A stretch of 64,000 nucleotides of DNA, taken from positions 2,515,272 to 2,579,271 of the forward strand of contig NZ_FOYW01000001.1 of NCBI RefSeq assembly GCF_900115285.1. The letters are read 5' to 3'. Below the pieces are notes generated by a model. The model saw nothing but the letters and a program-made list of their open reading frames with translations, was not told the DNA's origin and searched no databases. Below are positions 9,055 to 17,769 of this stretch, piece after piece; within the stretch, counting starts at the first letter, position 1, and the number at the start of each line of letters is the position of its first letter. The translations under genes and the position numbers were made by a program. The stretch is from Marinobacter daqiaonensis. Its GTDB lineage: Bacteria > Pseudomonadota > Gammaproteobacteria > Pseudomonadales > Oleiphilaceae.

Positions 9055-9854
9055 TAGGTGAATTGATTCCCTGGGTTGCACCCTTGGTGGTGCTCCTGCT
9101 GATACTGGCTGCAGCCATCCGTATCCTGCCGGAGTATGAGCGGGGCGTGGTGTTCTTCCTTGGGCGGTTCCAGGGAGTAAAAGGGCCGGGGCTGATTATC
9201 ATCATTCCGGGTATACAACAGATAGTGCGGGTTGATCTGCGGGTGATTACCCTGGACGTTCCCAGTCAGGATGTGATTTCCAAGGACAACGTCACGGTCC
9301 GGGTCAACGCGGTGCTCTATTACCGCGTTGTTGATCCCGAGAAGGCCATCCTGCAGGTGGAGGACTTCGGTTCCGCCACCAGCCAGCTTTCCCAGACCAC
9401 GCTGAGATCGGTACTGGGCAAGCACGACCTCGATGAAATGCTGTCGGAGCGGGACAAGCTCAATGCGGATATCCAGGAAATCATTGATGCCCAGACGGAG
9501 GACTGGGGCGTCAAGGTAGCCAACGTCGAGATCAAGCACGTGGATCTTAACGAGTCCATGATCCGCGCCATTGCCCGGCAGGCTGAGGCAGAGCGGGAGC
9601 GGCGTGCCAAGGTCATTCACGCCGAGGGTGAGCTGCAGGCTTCCAAGAAACTGGTGGAAGCGGCGGAGGTCATGTCTTCGGAGTCCGGCGCGATGCAGTT
9701 GCGGTACCTGCAGACTCTTTCTGACATGAGTACCAACAACAACAACGCGTCGACGATTGTCTTCCCCCTGCCCATGGACCTGATGCGGGCGTTCATGAAA
9801 ACCATGGGTTCGGAAAATCCCCAGTCCGGCCCGTCAAAGAGGAGCGATGAGTAA
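9051..9854 (+). CDS. slipin (stomatin/SPFH family) partner of NfeD
   Basis: 267-aa SPFH protein with a single N-terminal membrane segment (residues ~8-25), then the stomatin core: [42 protein letters not shown] and the coiled-coil [19 protein letters not shown]. The C-terminus [15 protein letters not shown] is the hydrophobic tail that NfeD-type proteases cut in archaeal homologues. It overlaps the nfeD stop by 4 bases and is surely co-translated. Likely forms oligomers organising membrane microdomains. The operon ends at the hairpin at 9918. Confidence 0.9.
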   Translation: MIGELIPWVAPLVVLLLILAAAIRILPEYERGVVFFLGRFQGVKGPGLIIIIPGIQQIVRVDLRVITLDVPSQDVISKDNVTVRVNAVLYYRVVDPEKAILQVEDFGSATSQLSQTTLRSVLGKHDLDEMLSERDKLNADIQEIIDAQTEDWGVKVANVEIKHVDLNESMIRAIARQAEAERERRAKVIHAEGELQASKKLVEAAEVMSSESGAMQLRYLQTLSDMSTNNNNASTIVFPLPMDLMRAFMKTMGSENPQSGPSKRSDE

Positions 9855-9917
9855 TCCGGTGGCAGGGGCTGTACGGTAATGGCCACGGATGGCCGTAGAG
9901 GGCGGGAGATAAAAAAA

Positions 9918-9940
9918 GGCCGGCGGATGCCGGCCTTTTT
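9918..9940. terminator. bidirectional rho-independent terminator
   Basis: A 7-bp GC stem (GGCCGGC 9918-9924, GCCGGCC 9929-9935) with a GGAT loop, followed by TTTTT on plus and preceded by seven A (T tract on minus). It serves the convergent slipin and lipoprotein transcripts. Confidence 0.88.
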
Positions 9941-9961
9941 CTGGCAGCTGTAATCCAGCTT

Positions 9962-10243
9962 TTACTTCTGGCTGGAACGCTGAAGCATGCGACGAGCGCG
10001 CTCGTTTGCTTCGTCTGCCGCTTTTTGAGCTTCCTTGGCTTCAGCCAGGGCCTGCTCGGCGCGACGCAGGGCAGTGTTGGCCTTGCGGTCGGCGTTGTTG
10101 GCAGTGCTCAGGGCGTTGCTGGCAGTCTGCTCAGCGGAAGATGCAGTAGCCTGCGCCTCGTCAATGGCAGCCTGATCAGTGGTGGCACAGCCAGCAGTCA
10201 GAGCTGTGGCCAGTGCAAACCCTGCGATCGTCAACTTACGCAT
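9962..10243 (-). CDS. Lpp/OprI-type outer-membrane lipoprotein
   Basis: 93-aa lipoprotein: signal peptide with lipobox LTAGC (Cys19), then an alanine-zipper coiled coil (residues ~25-88) rich in A, E, N and Q, ending RSSQK. The C-terminal Lys is the residue that in Lpp is covalently joined to peptidoglycan by L,D-transpeptidases, two of which flank this gene. AAGGGGAA precedes the ATG. OprI of Pseudomonas is the closest remembered relative. Probably abundant and single-gene, ended by the 9918 terminator. Confidence 0.9.
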   Translation of the reverse strand: MRKLTIAGFALATALTAGCATTDQAAIDEAQATASSAEQTASNALSTANNADRKANTALRRAEQALAEAKEAQKAADEANERARRMLQRSSQK

Positions 10244-10322
10244 GTCTTAATTCCCCTTATTGGTCGTTATACTTCCTGTGGTACAGAAGTTTGGATTGAA
10301 TAACATCCTGTCAAAAATCAGC

Positions 10323-10344
10323 TCCGATGAACAAAATCATCGGA
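10323..10344. promoter_or_regulatory. palindrome upstream of the lipoprotein gene
   Basis: Perfect 8-bp arms (TCCGATGA 10323-10330, TCATCGGA 10337-10344) around ACAAAA in the AT-rich leader of the lpp-like gene. A smaller TTTAC-AGT-GTAAA dyad lies at 10349-10361. They could be an operator or a hairpin. A TTGACA on minus (10312-10307) is a -35 candidate, but I see no matching -10. Confidence 0.3.
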
Positions 10345-10470
10345 TTCGTTTACAGTGTAAAACACTAATGCCAAAAATGTTAACTTCGGATAGGTGAAAG
10401 TTCTTAGGGAATTACATAAACTTAAGACGTTTGTCAGGAACTTTCTGAAAACTCCCGGATTTTTCACCTG

Positions 10471-11022
10471 TCACGGCAGTATCCGGATAGGCGTTCCCAC
10501 ATCCACCAGCTGCCAGATTTCATCCATCTCTTCGTTGCTCACCGCTATACATCCGTTGGTCCAGTCCAGGCCAATATAGGCAAACGCCATATCGCCGACA
10601 TCGTTTGGCAGGCCATGAATCATGATATTGCCGCCTGGATTCAACCCCCAGGATTCCGCCTGGCGACGGTCCTTGTGATTGGGATAGGAAATCCGGATGG
10701 ACTTGTAAAAGTCGCTGTGAGGATTGCGGAAATCGAGGGTATAGCTACCTTCCGGCGTGCGGCTGTCCCCTTCATAGAGTTTGTGTCCCGTCGGGCTCTT
10801 GCCGAGGGAAATGCGGTAACTGCGAATCACCTCACCATGGGCCATCAGGTACAGCCGACGCTGCTCCTTTTTCACCACCACTTCACTGACCGCCGGCGGC
10901 GTGGCCATGGCCAGGGTGCGGAGCTCGGCGGCGGACAACCAGGGCGCCGCCAGGGAGAAAACCAGTGCCAGTATCGTGGCCAGCGTCAGTCTTTGGACGA
11001 GCGGGGTCATGGAAGCTCTCAT
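10471..11022 (-). CDS. short L,D-transpeptidase family protein (YafK/ErfK-like)
   Basis: 183-aa periplasmic YkuD-domain protein. Signal peptide residues ~1-31, then VVVKKEQRRLYLMAHGEV, GDSRTPEGSY, IMIHGLPND (His136) and DWTNGCIAVSNEEMDEIW (Cys158). No LysM domain. Length and the NGCIAV box resemble LdtF/YafK (DpaA), which in E. coli detaches Lpp from peptidoglycan, as well as small cross-linking LDTs; sequence alone cannot separate these. Lies next to the lpp-like gene on the same strand. Confidence 0.82.
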   Translation of the reverse strand: MRASMTPLVQRLTLATILALVFSLAAPWLSAAELRTLAMATPPAVSEVVVKKEQRRLYLMAHGEVIRSYRISLGKSPTGHKLYEGDSRTPEGSYTLDFRNPHSDFYKSIRISYPNHKDRRQAESWGLNPGGNIMIHGLPNDVGDMAFAYIGLDWTNGCIAVSNEEMDEIWQLVDVGTPIRILP

Positions 11023-11177
11023 GGATAGGTCAGAATTCCGCCGAAATGATCAATATTTCCTCATCTTATAGCATATTCCCGGACACGGGCGAAGCGAAGG
11101 TTTGTGGTGATATGTCACAAACGATGTCGGAATTTTCCCGAGCGTCATGTCAGCCGCCGTCGCTCACCCACGCCAGG

Positions 11178-12893
11178 TCAGGAGTCGGTCATCTTGAGTC
11201 CCACCTTGGTCACCCGGTCCGCCTCGGTGGCCCTTGCCACGAGTACCACCGGGCCCAGTTTCACCTTGTCGCCCACCACCGGATGGCCCTTGGTTCGCTT
11301 GGCGAAGCATTCGGCCAAGGACAGTTCCGGAGGCAGTTCGTCGAACTCGATGCCGTAGACCTGCTCCACGTCTCCAAGCAGGGCGTCACCATTGAGCACG
11401 AAGTCGCCAAAGAAGGTCCGTTCTGCCAGGTGCTCTGGCGTCGGCCTGCCTGAAAGGGCCTTGCCCAGTTCCGTGAGACTGTTGGAAACAGCGAATACCG
11501 CGACCACATCGTCCCTGCCGATGTGCAGGTCAGGTGCCGGGGCGAAGCATTCATGATTGCGGAAGATGCCGGCAATGGCTGTATTTTCCGGCAGCCTCAG
11601 CTGGCCCAGCGGGCGCGGCTCATTCCAGCGGTCGCCCCTGAGCGGGAACAGCATCAGTTCATGGTCACCGGCGGCGGATACGTCCAGGGGAAGGCGCCGA
11701 TAGGGCTCGCCCGTGGCCGGCACCTCCAGTTTGAGCTTCCTTGCCAGGGGCGCCAGGGAGGTGCCCTGCACCAGCAGGGAGACCAGCACGATAAAGAAGG
11801 CAAAGTGGAAGATCTGCGGGGCCTCCGGCACCCCCGCCATGATCGGGAAAAGCGCCAGCACGATGGGCACCGCGCCGCGAAGGCCCACCCAGCTGATAAA
11901 AAAGAGTTCACGTCGATTGAAGCCAAAGGGCCAGAGGGTGCTGAACACCGCCAGGGGCCGGATCACGAAGATCAGTGCCAACGCCAGAATCAGGCCGCTG
12001 CCGGCAAGGGACAGTAGCGACGACGGTGTGACCAGCAATCCCAGCATCAGGAAGAGGCACAACTGGGCGAGCCAGGCCAGGCCATCATGGACCTGCAGGA
12101 TCATCGGCATCATTCTGACCGGGCGGTTGCCGACGATAACCCCTGCCAGATAGATGGCCAGAAAGCCGCTGCCACTGAGGATGTTGGTCCCGGCGAAGAC
12201 AAAAAGCCCGGCCGCCACCACCATCAGGGGATAGAGTGCGGGTGTCAGGCGCACCCGGTTTGCCATCTCCACGATGATAAACCCACCTGCCACCCCGACG
12301 ACTGCCCCTATGCCGAATTGCCGGACCAGCATCATCAGGCCGTCGGCAAGGGTGGATGCCCCTTCCTGGCCAATAAGACTCACCAGCATCAGGGTCAGGA
12401 AGATGGCCATGGGGTCGTTGCTGCCGGATTCGATCTCCAGGGTGGCGCTGACCCGTTCGTTGAGGTGCAGGCCATGGCCCTGAAGCAGCGAGAACACCGC
12501 GGCGGCGTCGGTTGATGAAATGATGGCGCCGATCAGCAATGCGATCATCCAGTGCATATCAAACACCAGCCAGGCGCAGAGCCCCGCCAGCGCCGCGGTG
12601 ATGAACACGCCCAGCGTGGCCAGCACCAGAGCCGGCTTCAGGCCGACCCGAAAGGTCTCGGCCCTCGTCCGCATACCGCCATCCAGCAGGATTACCGCCA
12701 GGGCCAGATTGCCAATCACAAACGCCAGTTCGAAATTGTCGAAGCGGATACCTCCGGCGCCGTCCTCTCCCATGAGCATCCCCACCGCCAGGAATATCAG
12801 TAGCACCGGCATGCCCACCCGGCTGGAAAGCGGGCTGAGCAGAATGCTCGTGATGAGCATGGCGGCGCCGATGAGGATCACGTAAGGGTCCAT
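11178..12893 (-). CDS. nhaP2: K+/H+ antiporter NhaP2 (CvrA) with RCK-type and CorC-type C-terminus
   Basis: 571-aa CPA1 antiporter. About 13 helices cover residues 1-390; the ion path motifs include LDGGMRTR, SSTDAAAVFSLL and ESGSNDPMAIFLT (Asp in helix 6). A TrkA-C-like domain (~400-480: LMLFPLRGDRWNEPRPLGQL) and a CorC/HlyC-like transporter-associated domain (~490-571: FGDFVLNGDALLGDV) follow, as in NhaP2/CvrA. Expels K+ to limit cell volume or K+ toxicity at low osmolarity or alkaline pH, fitting a halophile that also makes ectoine. Full length, ATG at 12893. Confidence 0.9.
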   Translation of the reverse strand: MDPYVILIGAAMLITSILLSPLSSRVGMPVLLIFLAVGMLMGEDGAGGIRFDNFELAFVIGNLALAVILLDGGMRTRAETFRVGLKPALVLATLGVFITAALAGLCAWLVFDMHWMIALLIGAIISSTDAAAVFSLLQGHGLHLNERVSATLEIESGSNDPMAIFLTLMLVSLIGQEGASTLADGLMMLVRQFGIGAVVGVAGGFIIVEMANRVRLTPALYPLMVVAAGLFVFAGTNILSGSGFLAIYLAGVIVGNRPVRMMPMILQVHDGLAWLAQLCLFLMLGLLVTPSSLLSLAGSGLILALALIFVIRPLAVFSTLWPFGFNRRELFFISWVGLRGAVPIVLALFPIMAGVPEAPQIFHFAFFIVLVSLLVQGTSLAPLARKLKLEVPATGEPYRRLPLDVSAAGDHELMLFPLRGDRWNEPRPLGQLRLPENTAIAGIFRNHECFAPAPDLHIGRDDVVAVFAVSNSLTELGKALSGRPTPEHLAERTFFGDFVLNGDALLGDVEQVYGIEFDELPPELSLAECFAKRTKGHPVVGDKVKLGPVVLVARATEADRVTKVGLKMTDS

Positions 12894-12950
12894 GGAGTCT
12901 CCAGTGAGGTTGCCGTCTTAATACTAGCTGACCATGACGGCCGAGGGCAC

Positions 12951-12979
12951 TTGCCTGATTTGACTGGCAGGCCTATATT
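12951..12979 (+). promoter_or_regulatory. promoter of tRNA-Gly
   Basis: TTGCCT (12951-12956), 17-bp spacer, TATATT (12974-12979), followed by a GC-rich discriminator just before the tRNA at 12988, typical of stringently controlled stable RNA. Confidence 0.65.
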
Positions 12980-12987
12980 GGGCCTGC

Positions 12988-13061
12988 GCGGGTGTAGCTC
13001 AATGGTAGAGCAGAAGCTTCCCAAGCTTAAGACGAGGGTTCGATTCCCTTCACCCGCTCCA
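12988..13061 (+). tRNA. tRNA-Gly (anticodon CCC)
   Basis: 74 nt including an encoded CCA. Acceptor stem GCGGGTG/CACCCGC, D arm GCTCAATGGTAGAGC, anticodon loop TTCCCAA (CCC), T arm GAGGG-TTCGATT-CCCTT. Closely matches E. coli tRNA-Gly(CCC); the outer anticodon-stem pair (G-A) is not Watson-Crick. Stand-alone with its own promoter. Confidence 0.95.
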
Positions 13062-13257
13062 TACTGCTCGATTTGGAGCACCTTCCCAATGCAGCGGAGG
13101 AACCTGGTCCCACGCACTCTGAGGGTGGCTGACCCAGGGAAGAGTCAGTTCGAGCTGTGGAAGGGACCGGACCACCATGCCCTTTGATCTGAATTGAGTA
13201 TCCGAGGTCCCCTGACCGAGCGGTGGGCGGCCATGGGTCCATATCATGGTCAGAAGC

Positions 13258-13683
13258 TTAGCGCCCGGCCTCCTCGGCGCGCGTTTCCCAATACCTTGCC
13301 CTCTCGGGATCCTTTTGCACGCCTATACCTTTACGGTAGGCGTTCGCTGTCTCCTCCATGCCGGTCTGCACACCGGCTTCCGCCGCCGTTCGGTACCACC
13401 TGAAGGACTCACTGTCACTCTGTGCCACACCTTTGCCTTCCGCGTACATCTTGGCCGCATTCAGCATGCCCTGATGGTTTCCGTCCTTGGCGAGAGCGAG
13501 GTAGCGCTCGAACGCCAGGTCGTACTGGCCCATTTTGTAGACTGCGTAAGCCTCCAGGGTCCGGATGATGTCCCGGGCGACGCGGGTCTGGTCGTCTGAT
13601 GCCCGGACTGTCTCTGAATGAGTTGGCAGAACCATCAGCGCCGCGAGCATCATCGTATTGAGAACTTTCCTGTTGAAGAACAT
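13258..13683 (-). CDS. Sel1-like repeat (TPR-type) protein
   Basis: 141 aa. Signal peptide residues ~1-28, then one helical repeat (AYAVYKMGQYDLAFERYLAL) and two or three Sel1 repeats: GNHQGMLNAAKMYAEGKGV, SDSESFRWYRTAAEAGV, NAYRKGIGVQKDPERARYW. Such periplasmic repeat proteins act as protein-interaction scaffolds; the partner is unknown. Ends about 200 bp after the tRNA, convergent with it. Function not assignable beyond the fold. Confidence 0.78.
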   Translation of the reverse strand: MFFNRKVLNTMMLAALMVLPTHSETVRASDDQTRVARDIIRTLEAYAVYKMGQYDLAFERYLALAKDGNHQGMLNAAKMYAEGKGVAQSDSESFRWYRTAAEAGVQTGMEETANAYRKGIGVQKDPERARYWETRAEEAGR

Positions 13684-13907
13684 GTTAGCTTCCGCTCCCG
13701 GCCGCGTGAGTTAATCCTTGTCAGTCCAAGCTAGCAGGATCAGCTGGGAGGGGGGAACGGTACTAAAGTACCTTTCCGCACCCTGTTTCCTGAGAGGTCA
13801 GCTATTTCGGGTCAACCGGCGAGGAGTTACTCCCCTCGCTGCCTGCGGTGAGCGATACGTTGTCGATCAGGGCTGGCCGTCTGAATGGGGCAGGTGTCTG
13901 GTCCCGA

Positions 13908-15215
13908 TCAGTGCAGCTTCAGCCGCGGCTGCATGGCCCGGCTTACCCGGTCCATGGCCCAGATGATGGCCGTTCGCAGCGGTCCGTGCAGTGCGTTCTG
14001 GTGCATCCGATACAGCGAGGCGTAGAACAGCCTGGCCACTTTCCCCTCCACGTACATCGAACGACCTGACAGGTTGCCCATCAGGTTACCCACCGTGGTG
14101 TAACGGCTGAAGTTGATGAGCGAGCCGTGATCGCGATAGACGAAAGGCACCGCCTCGCCGCCCTGGATCCGGTGGCGCAGGGTCCTGAAGAGGGTGTCCG
14201 CCTGCTGGTGGGCTGCCTGGGCCCTGGGCGGAACGGGCCGCTCCGAGCCCGGCTGAGGACAGGCGGCGCAGTCGCCGAGGGCGAAGATATCGGGGTCGGT
14301 GATGGATTGCAGGGTCTGCCTGACCACCAGCTGGTTGCTGCGGTTGAGCTCCAGGTCCAGGGCGCGTAACCAGACCGGTGCCTTGATGCCCGCTGCCCAG
14401 ATGGTCATTTCCGAAGGCAGTTCGGTCCCGTCCTTCATGACGATGCCGCTATCACGGATCTCCGCCACCGGTTGTCCGGTAAGCACTTTCACATCCTGAC
14501 GTTCCAGTTCCCGGGTGGCGGCCAGTGACAGTCGGGGCGGCAACGCCGGCAGAATCCTGTCAGCCGCTTCGATCACCGAAATGTGGATGTCCTCAGGGGC
14601 CAGGTGGTTCATGCCATAGACGGGTAGCTCCCGCGAAGCCAGGCGCAGTTCCGCTGCCAGTTCCACGCCGGTGGCGCCCGCGCCGATGATGGTGATGGGT
14701 AACGGATGGGGGCGGCCTTCCCTGGCGTAGTGATTCTTGCGCAGGAAGGCATTGAGCATCAGGTTGTGGAATCGCCGGGCCTGGGGCAGGCTGTCGAGAA
14801 ACAGGCAGTGGTCCTGGGCACCCGGTGTGCCAAAGTCGTTGGCGGTGCTGCCGACGGCCAGCACCAGGGTGTCGTAGGGAATGCGGCGCTCGGGCACCAC
14901 CTCATCGCCGTCTCCGTCCAGAAACGGGGCAATAACGATCTCGCGCTCACTCCGGTCCAGCCCCGTCATCCTTCCGAGCTGGAATTCATAATGATGCTTG
15001 CGGGCATGGGCCCGGTAGTTAATCTCGTTGGCATTGGCATCCAGCGAGCCGGAGGCGACTTCATGAAGCAGGGGCTTCCAGACGTGGGTCAGGCCGGCAT
15101 CCACCAGGGTGATGCGGGCTTTGCCGCGACGGCCGAGTCTGTTGCCCAGGCGGGTCACCAGTTCAAGACCGCCGGCACCGCCGCCAACCACGACGATATG
15201 ATGTTTGTGATCCAT
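13908..15215 (-). CDS. ndh: type II NADH:quinone dehydrogenase (NDH-2)
   Basis: 435-aa flavoprotein passing electrons from NADH to quinone without proton pumping. FAD-binding HIVVVGGGAGGLELVTRLG at the N-terminus, second Rossmann motif ITIIGAGATGVELAAELR (~165-185), FAD-contact FALGDCAACPQPG (~320) and a C-terminal amphipathic region (KVARLFYASLYRMH) for membrane attachment, as in Ndh. GGAAG lies before the ATG. The strong hairpin at 15310 separates it from ilvD upstream on the same strand. Full length. Confidence 0.88.
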   Translation of the reverse strand: MDHKHHIVVVGGGAGGLELVTRLGNRLGRRGKARITLVDAGLTHVWKPLLHEVASGSLDANANEINYRAHARKHHYEFQLGRMTGLDRSEREIVIAPFLDGDGDEVVPERRIPYDTLVLAVGSTANDFGTPGAQDHCLFLDSLPQARRFHNLMLNAFLRKNHYAREGRPHPLPITIIGAGATGVELAAELRLASRELPVYGMNHLAPEDIHISVIEAADRILPALPPRLSLAATRELERQDVKVLTGQPVAEIRDSGIVMKDGTELPSEMTIWAAGIKAPVWLRALDLELNRSNQLVVRQTLQSITDPDIFALGDCAACPQPGSERPVPPRAQAAHQQADTLFRTLRHRIQGGEAVPFVYRDHGSLINFSRYTTVGNLMGNLSGRSMYVEGKVARLFYASLYRMHQNALHGPLRTAIIWAMDRVSRAMQPRLKLH

Positions 15216-15309
15216 TTCGGACTTCCAATCAGTGAGGACAGGCAGAAATCCTCACTGAAAAGGACGTCTGGCTCTCTTCCCTGGGCATGGACGAGGATAG
15301 CCGGGTTAT

Positions 15310-15336
15310 GGGCCCGGGCATGGCTTGCCCGGGCCC
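15310..15336. terminator. strong GC hairpin downstream of ilvD
   Basis: An 11-bp perfect stem (GGGCCCGGGCA 15310-15320, TGCCCGGGCCC 15326-15336) with a 5-base loop, 5 bases after the ilvD stop. No T tract on the minus side, so it is either an RNA 3'-end stabiliser or a non-canonical terminator between ilvD and ndh. Confidence 0.5.
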
Positions 15337-15340
15337 ATTG

Positions 15341-17017
15341 TTATGGCAGGTCGGTCACCGCCCCCTGGGAGGCAGAATTGACGGTGCGGGCGTACTTGGC
15401 AAGCACCCCCCGGGTCACCCTAGGTGCCGGCGGCTGCCAGGCATTGCGCCGACGCTCCATCTCCTCGTCGGAAATGTCGAGCTCAATGGTGTTGTCCACC
15501 GCATCGATGGTAATGGTGTCACCGTTCTCCACAAGTGCGATGGGGCCACCTTCAGCGGCTTCCGGCGTGATATGGCCCACCACGAAGCCGTGGCTGCCAC
15601 CGGAGAAGCGGCCGTCGGTAATCAGCGCCACATCGCTGCCCAGGCCCTTGCCCATGATGGCGGAGGTGGGACTGAGCATCTCCCGCATGCCGGGACCGCC
15701 CCGGGGACCTTCATAGCGTATCACCACCACGTCCCCGGCCACGACGGTACCGTCCAGGATGCGCTCCTGGGCTTCCTCCTCGGAGTGAAAGACCCGGGCC
15801 TTGCCGGTGAAGTGAGTACCTTCCTTGCCCGTGATCTTTGCCACGGCGCCGGTGGGTGACAGATTGCCATAGAGGATGCGGAGGTGGCTGTCCGATTTGA
15901 TGGGATTGTCAAAGGCGCGGATGATGTCCTGGTCTTCCGGATAGGGATCAACCGTTGCCAGGTTCTCCGCCAGGGTCTGGCCGGTCACGGTGAGGCAGTC
16001 ACCGTGCAGCAGGCCACGGTCCAGCAGCATCTTCATCAGCGGCTGGATGCCGCCAATGGCCACCAATTCCGACATCATGTAATGGCCCGACGGGCGCAGG
16101 TCCGCCAGTACCGGTACCTGTTTGCCGATACGGACAAAGTCGTCCAGGGTCAGCTCGACGCCCACGGTGCTGGCCATTCCCAGTAGGTGAAGGACGGCGT
16201 TGGTGGAGCCGCCCAGGGCGATGGTCACGGTGATGGCGTTCTCGAAGGCCTCCCGGGTCATGATGTCCGAAGGCTTGATGTCCCGCTCCAGCAGGGTCAG
16301 CACCGCCGCGCCGGCTGCTTCGCAGTCCTGGAGCTTGGTGTCGGAAACAGCGTTCTGGGCGGAACTGCCGGGCAGACTCATACCCATGGCCTCAATGGCG
16401 GAGGCCATGGTGTTCGCGGTGTACATGCCGCCGCAGGAACCGGGTCCGGGTATGGCGGTTTCCTCGATCTGCTTGACTTCGATCAGGTCCATGTTGCCCT
16501 GGGCATGGGCACCCACGGCTTCAAATACCGAGATGATGTCGGTGTGATTTTCGCCCGGTTTGATGGTGCCGCCATAAACGAACACCGAAGGCCGGTTCAG
16601 TCGTGCCAGGCCCATCAGGCAGCCGGGCATGTTCTTGTCGCAGCCGCCGATCGCCACCAGGCCGTCGAACCCCTCGCAGCCGGCGACGGTCTCAATGGAG
16701 TCGGCAATCACCTCCCGGGACACCAGGGAGTACTTCATGCCCTCTGTGCCGTTGGCGATGCCGTCAGAGACGGTGATGGTATTGAAGATCAGGCTCTTGC
16801 CACCGGCGCCATCGGCCCCCTTGGCGGCTTCCCGGGCCAGTACGTCAATGTGCATATTGCAGGGGGTAAGGTTGCTCCAGGTGGAGGCGATGCCCACCTG
16901 GGGCTTCTGGAAATCCTCGTCGGTAAAGCCCACGGCCCGCAGCATGGCGCGGCTGGCGGATTTGCCCAGGCCATCAACCACCACAGCGGAATGGCGACGC
17001 CGTTTGTCATTGTTCAT
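15341..17017 (-). CDS. ilvD: dihydroxy-acid dehydratase
   Basis: 558-aa Fe-S dehydratase converting 2,3-dihydroxy-isovalerate and -methylvalerate to the 2-keto acids in Val/Ile synthesis. Cluster cysteines lie in LTPCNMHID (Cys53), [10 protein letters not shown] (~125) and [12 protein letters not shown] (~195); the C-terminus has [15 protein letters not shown]. Its length fits the shorter IlvD class rather than the ~616-aa E. coli type. ATG 17017 is preferred over the in-frame ATG 18 bases upstream because AGAGGGAC lies 6 bases ahead. The tetR gene is just upstream on the same strand. Confidence 0.93.
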   Translation of the reverse strand: MNNDKRRRHSAVVVDGLGKSASRAMLRAVGFTDEDFQKPQVGIASTWSNLTPCNMHIDVLAREAAKGADGAGGKSLIFNTITVSDGIANGTEGMKYSLVSREVIADSIETVAGCEGFDGLVAIGGCDKNMPGCLMGLARLNRPSVFVYGGTIKPGENHTDIISVFEAVGAHAQGNMDLIEVKQIEETAIPGPGSCGGMYTANTMASAIEAMGMSLPGSSAQNAVSDTKLQDCEAAGAAVLTLLERDIKPSDIMTREAFENAITVTIALGGSTNAVLHLLGMASTVGVELTLDDFVRIGKQVPVLADLRPSGHYMMSELVAIGGIQPLMKMLLDRGLLHGDCLTVTGQTLAENLATVDPYPEDQDIIRAFDNPIKSDSHLRILYGNLSPTGAVAKITGKEGTHFTGKARVFHSEEEAQERILDGTVVAGDVVVIRYEGPRGGPGMREMLSPTSAIMGKGLGSDVALITDGRFSGGSHGFVVGHITPEAAEGGPIALVENGDTITIDAVDNTIELDISDEEMERRRNAWQPPAPRVTRGVLAKYARTVNSASQGAVTDLP

Positions 17018-17053
17018 GGTGTGTCCCTCTGCCAAACGAATGGTTTCAAGAGA

Positions 17054-17665
17054 TTAGTGTGAGACAGGGTCCTGCGTAAAGGCGCCAAGGGCCGTGATGA
17101 TGTCTTCGGCCAGTATTTTGATGTCTTCCACGGCTATGTCCCGCTGGGCGAGGGAGCGCAGACCCATGATCTGGGCCTGGATGAGCCGTGCCAGCCGCCG
17201 GCAGTCCACGTCCGCTTTCAGTTCCCCCCGCTGATGGGCCTGTTCGAGCAGCCCGGTAAGGTGGTCTTCCACGGCCTGAAGGCGCTCGTTGACCAGGGCG
17301 CGCAGTTCCTGTTGGTCCTCGGTGACCTCCAGCAGGGTCTTTACCACCATGCAGGCCCGGGCCGGGGAATCGGGGGCGGTGATCTCGCCGGTAAGGGAGC
17401 GGAGGTAATTGAACACGCCACCCATGGTGCTGGGAGCGGTTGCCATCGCTTCCGCCAGTGACCGGGACATGCGCCCGGCATAGACATCCAGTGCCTCCCG
17501 GAACAGGCCGTCCTTGCTGCCGAAGGTGGCATAGATACTGCCAGGGCGCATATCCAGAGCCTGTTCGATCTGTTTCATGGAAGCACCGCCATAGCCCCGT
17601 TCCCAGAACAGGTTAACGGCGCTCTCCAGGGCCTTGTCGCGATCGTATTTGGCAATTCTCGGCAT
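17054..17665 (-). CDS. TetR/AcrR-family repressor
   Basis: 203-aa regulator with an N-terminal helix-turn-helix (residues ~10-55: ALESAVNLFWERGYGGASMK, SIYATFGSKDGLF) and a C-terminal ligand-binding domain (TetR_C_16/YsiA-like pattern MVKTLLEVTEDQQELRALVN). Divergent from the AhpD-like gene, with a perfect 16-bp palindrome between them, the standard arrangement for a TetR repressor and its target. It could also read through into ilvD downstream. The inducer is unknown. Confidence 0.88.
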   Translation of the reverse strand: MPRIAKYDRDKALESAVNLFWERGYGGASMKQIEQALDMRPGSIYATFGSKDGLFREALDVYAGRMSRSLAEAMATAPSTMGGVFNYLRSLTGEITAPDSPARACMVVKTLLEVTEDQQELRALVNERLQAVEDHLTGLLEQAHQRGELKADVDCRRLARLIQAQIMGLRSLAQRDIAVEDIKILAEDIITALGAFTQDPVSH

Positions 17666-17702
17666 GGCATTACTTCTTGATGAAATTCAGCCCAAGTATA
17701 AC

Positions 17703-17718
17703 TTGAGTGATCACTCAA
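17703..17718. promoter_or_regulatory. TetR operator O1 (perfect palindrome)
   Basis: TTGAGTGATCACTCAA, 8-bp arms, perfect symmetry, in the tetR/ahpD-like divergent promoter region 38 bases from the tetR start. Confidence 0.72.
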
Positions 17719-17741
17719 AAACAGCTAGAGTAGAGGTGAAT

Positions 17742-17757
17742 TTGAATGAATGCTCAA
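17742..17757. promoter_or_regulatory. TetR operator O2 (imperfect copy)
   Basis: TTGAATGAATGCTCAA, 24 bases beyond O1 and 13 bases before the downstream ATG. It keeps one good half-site and is 15/16 identical to the site at 29849. Confidence 0.5.
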
Positions 17758-17769
17758 AAAAGAGGACAT

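Noticed and set aside
13759-13772. GGTACTAAAGTACC palindrome upstream of the Sel1 gene
   Set aside because: Short 6-bp arms, no regulator or promoter context to support an operator.
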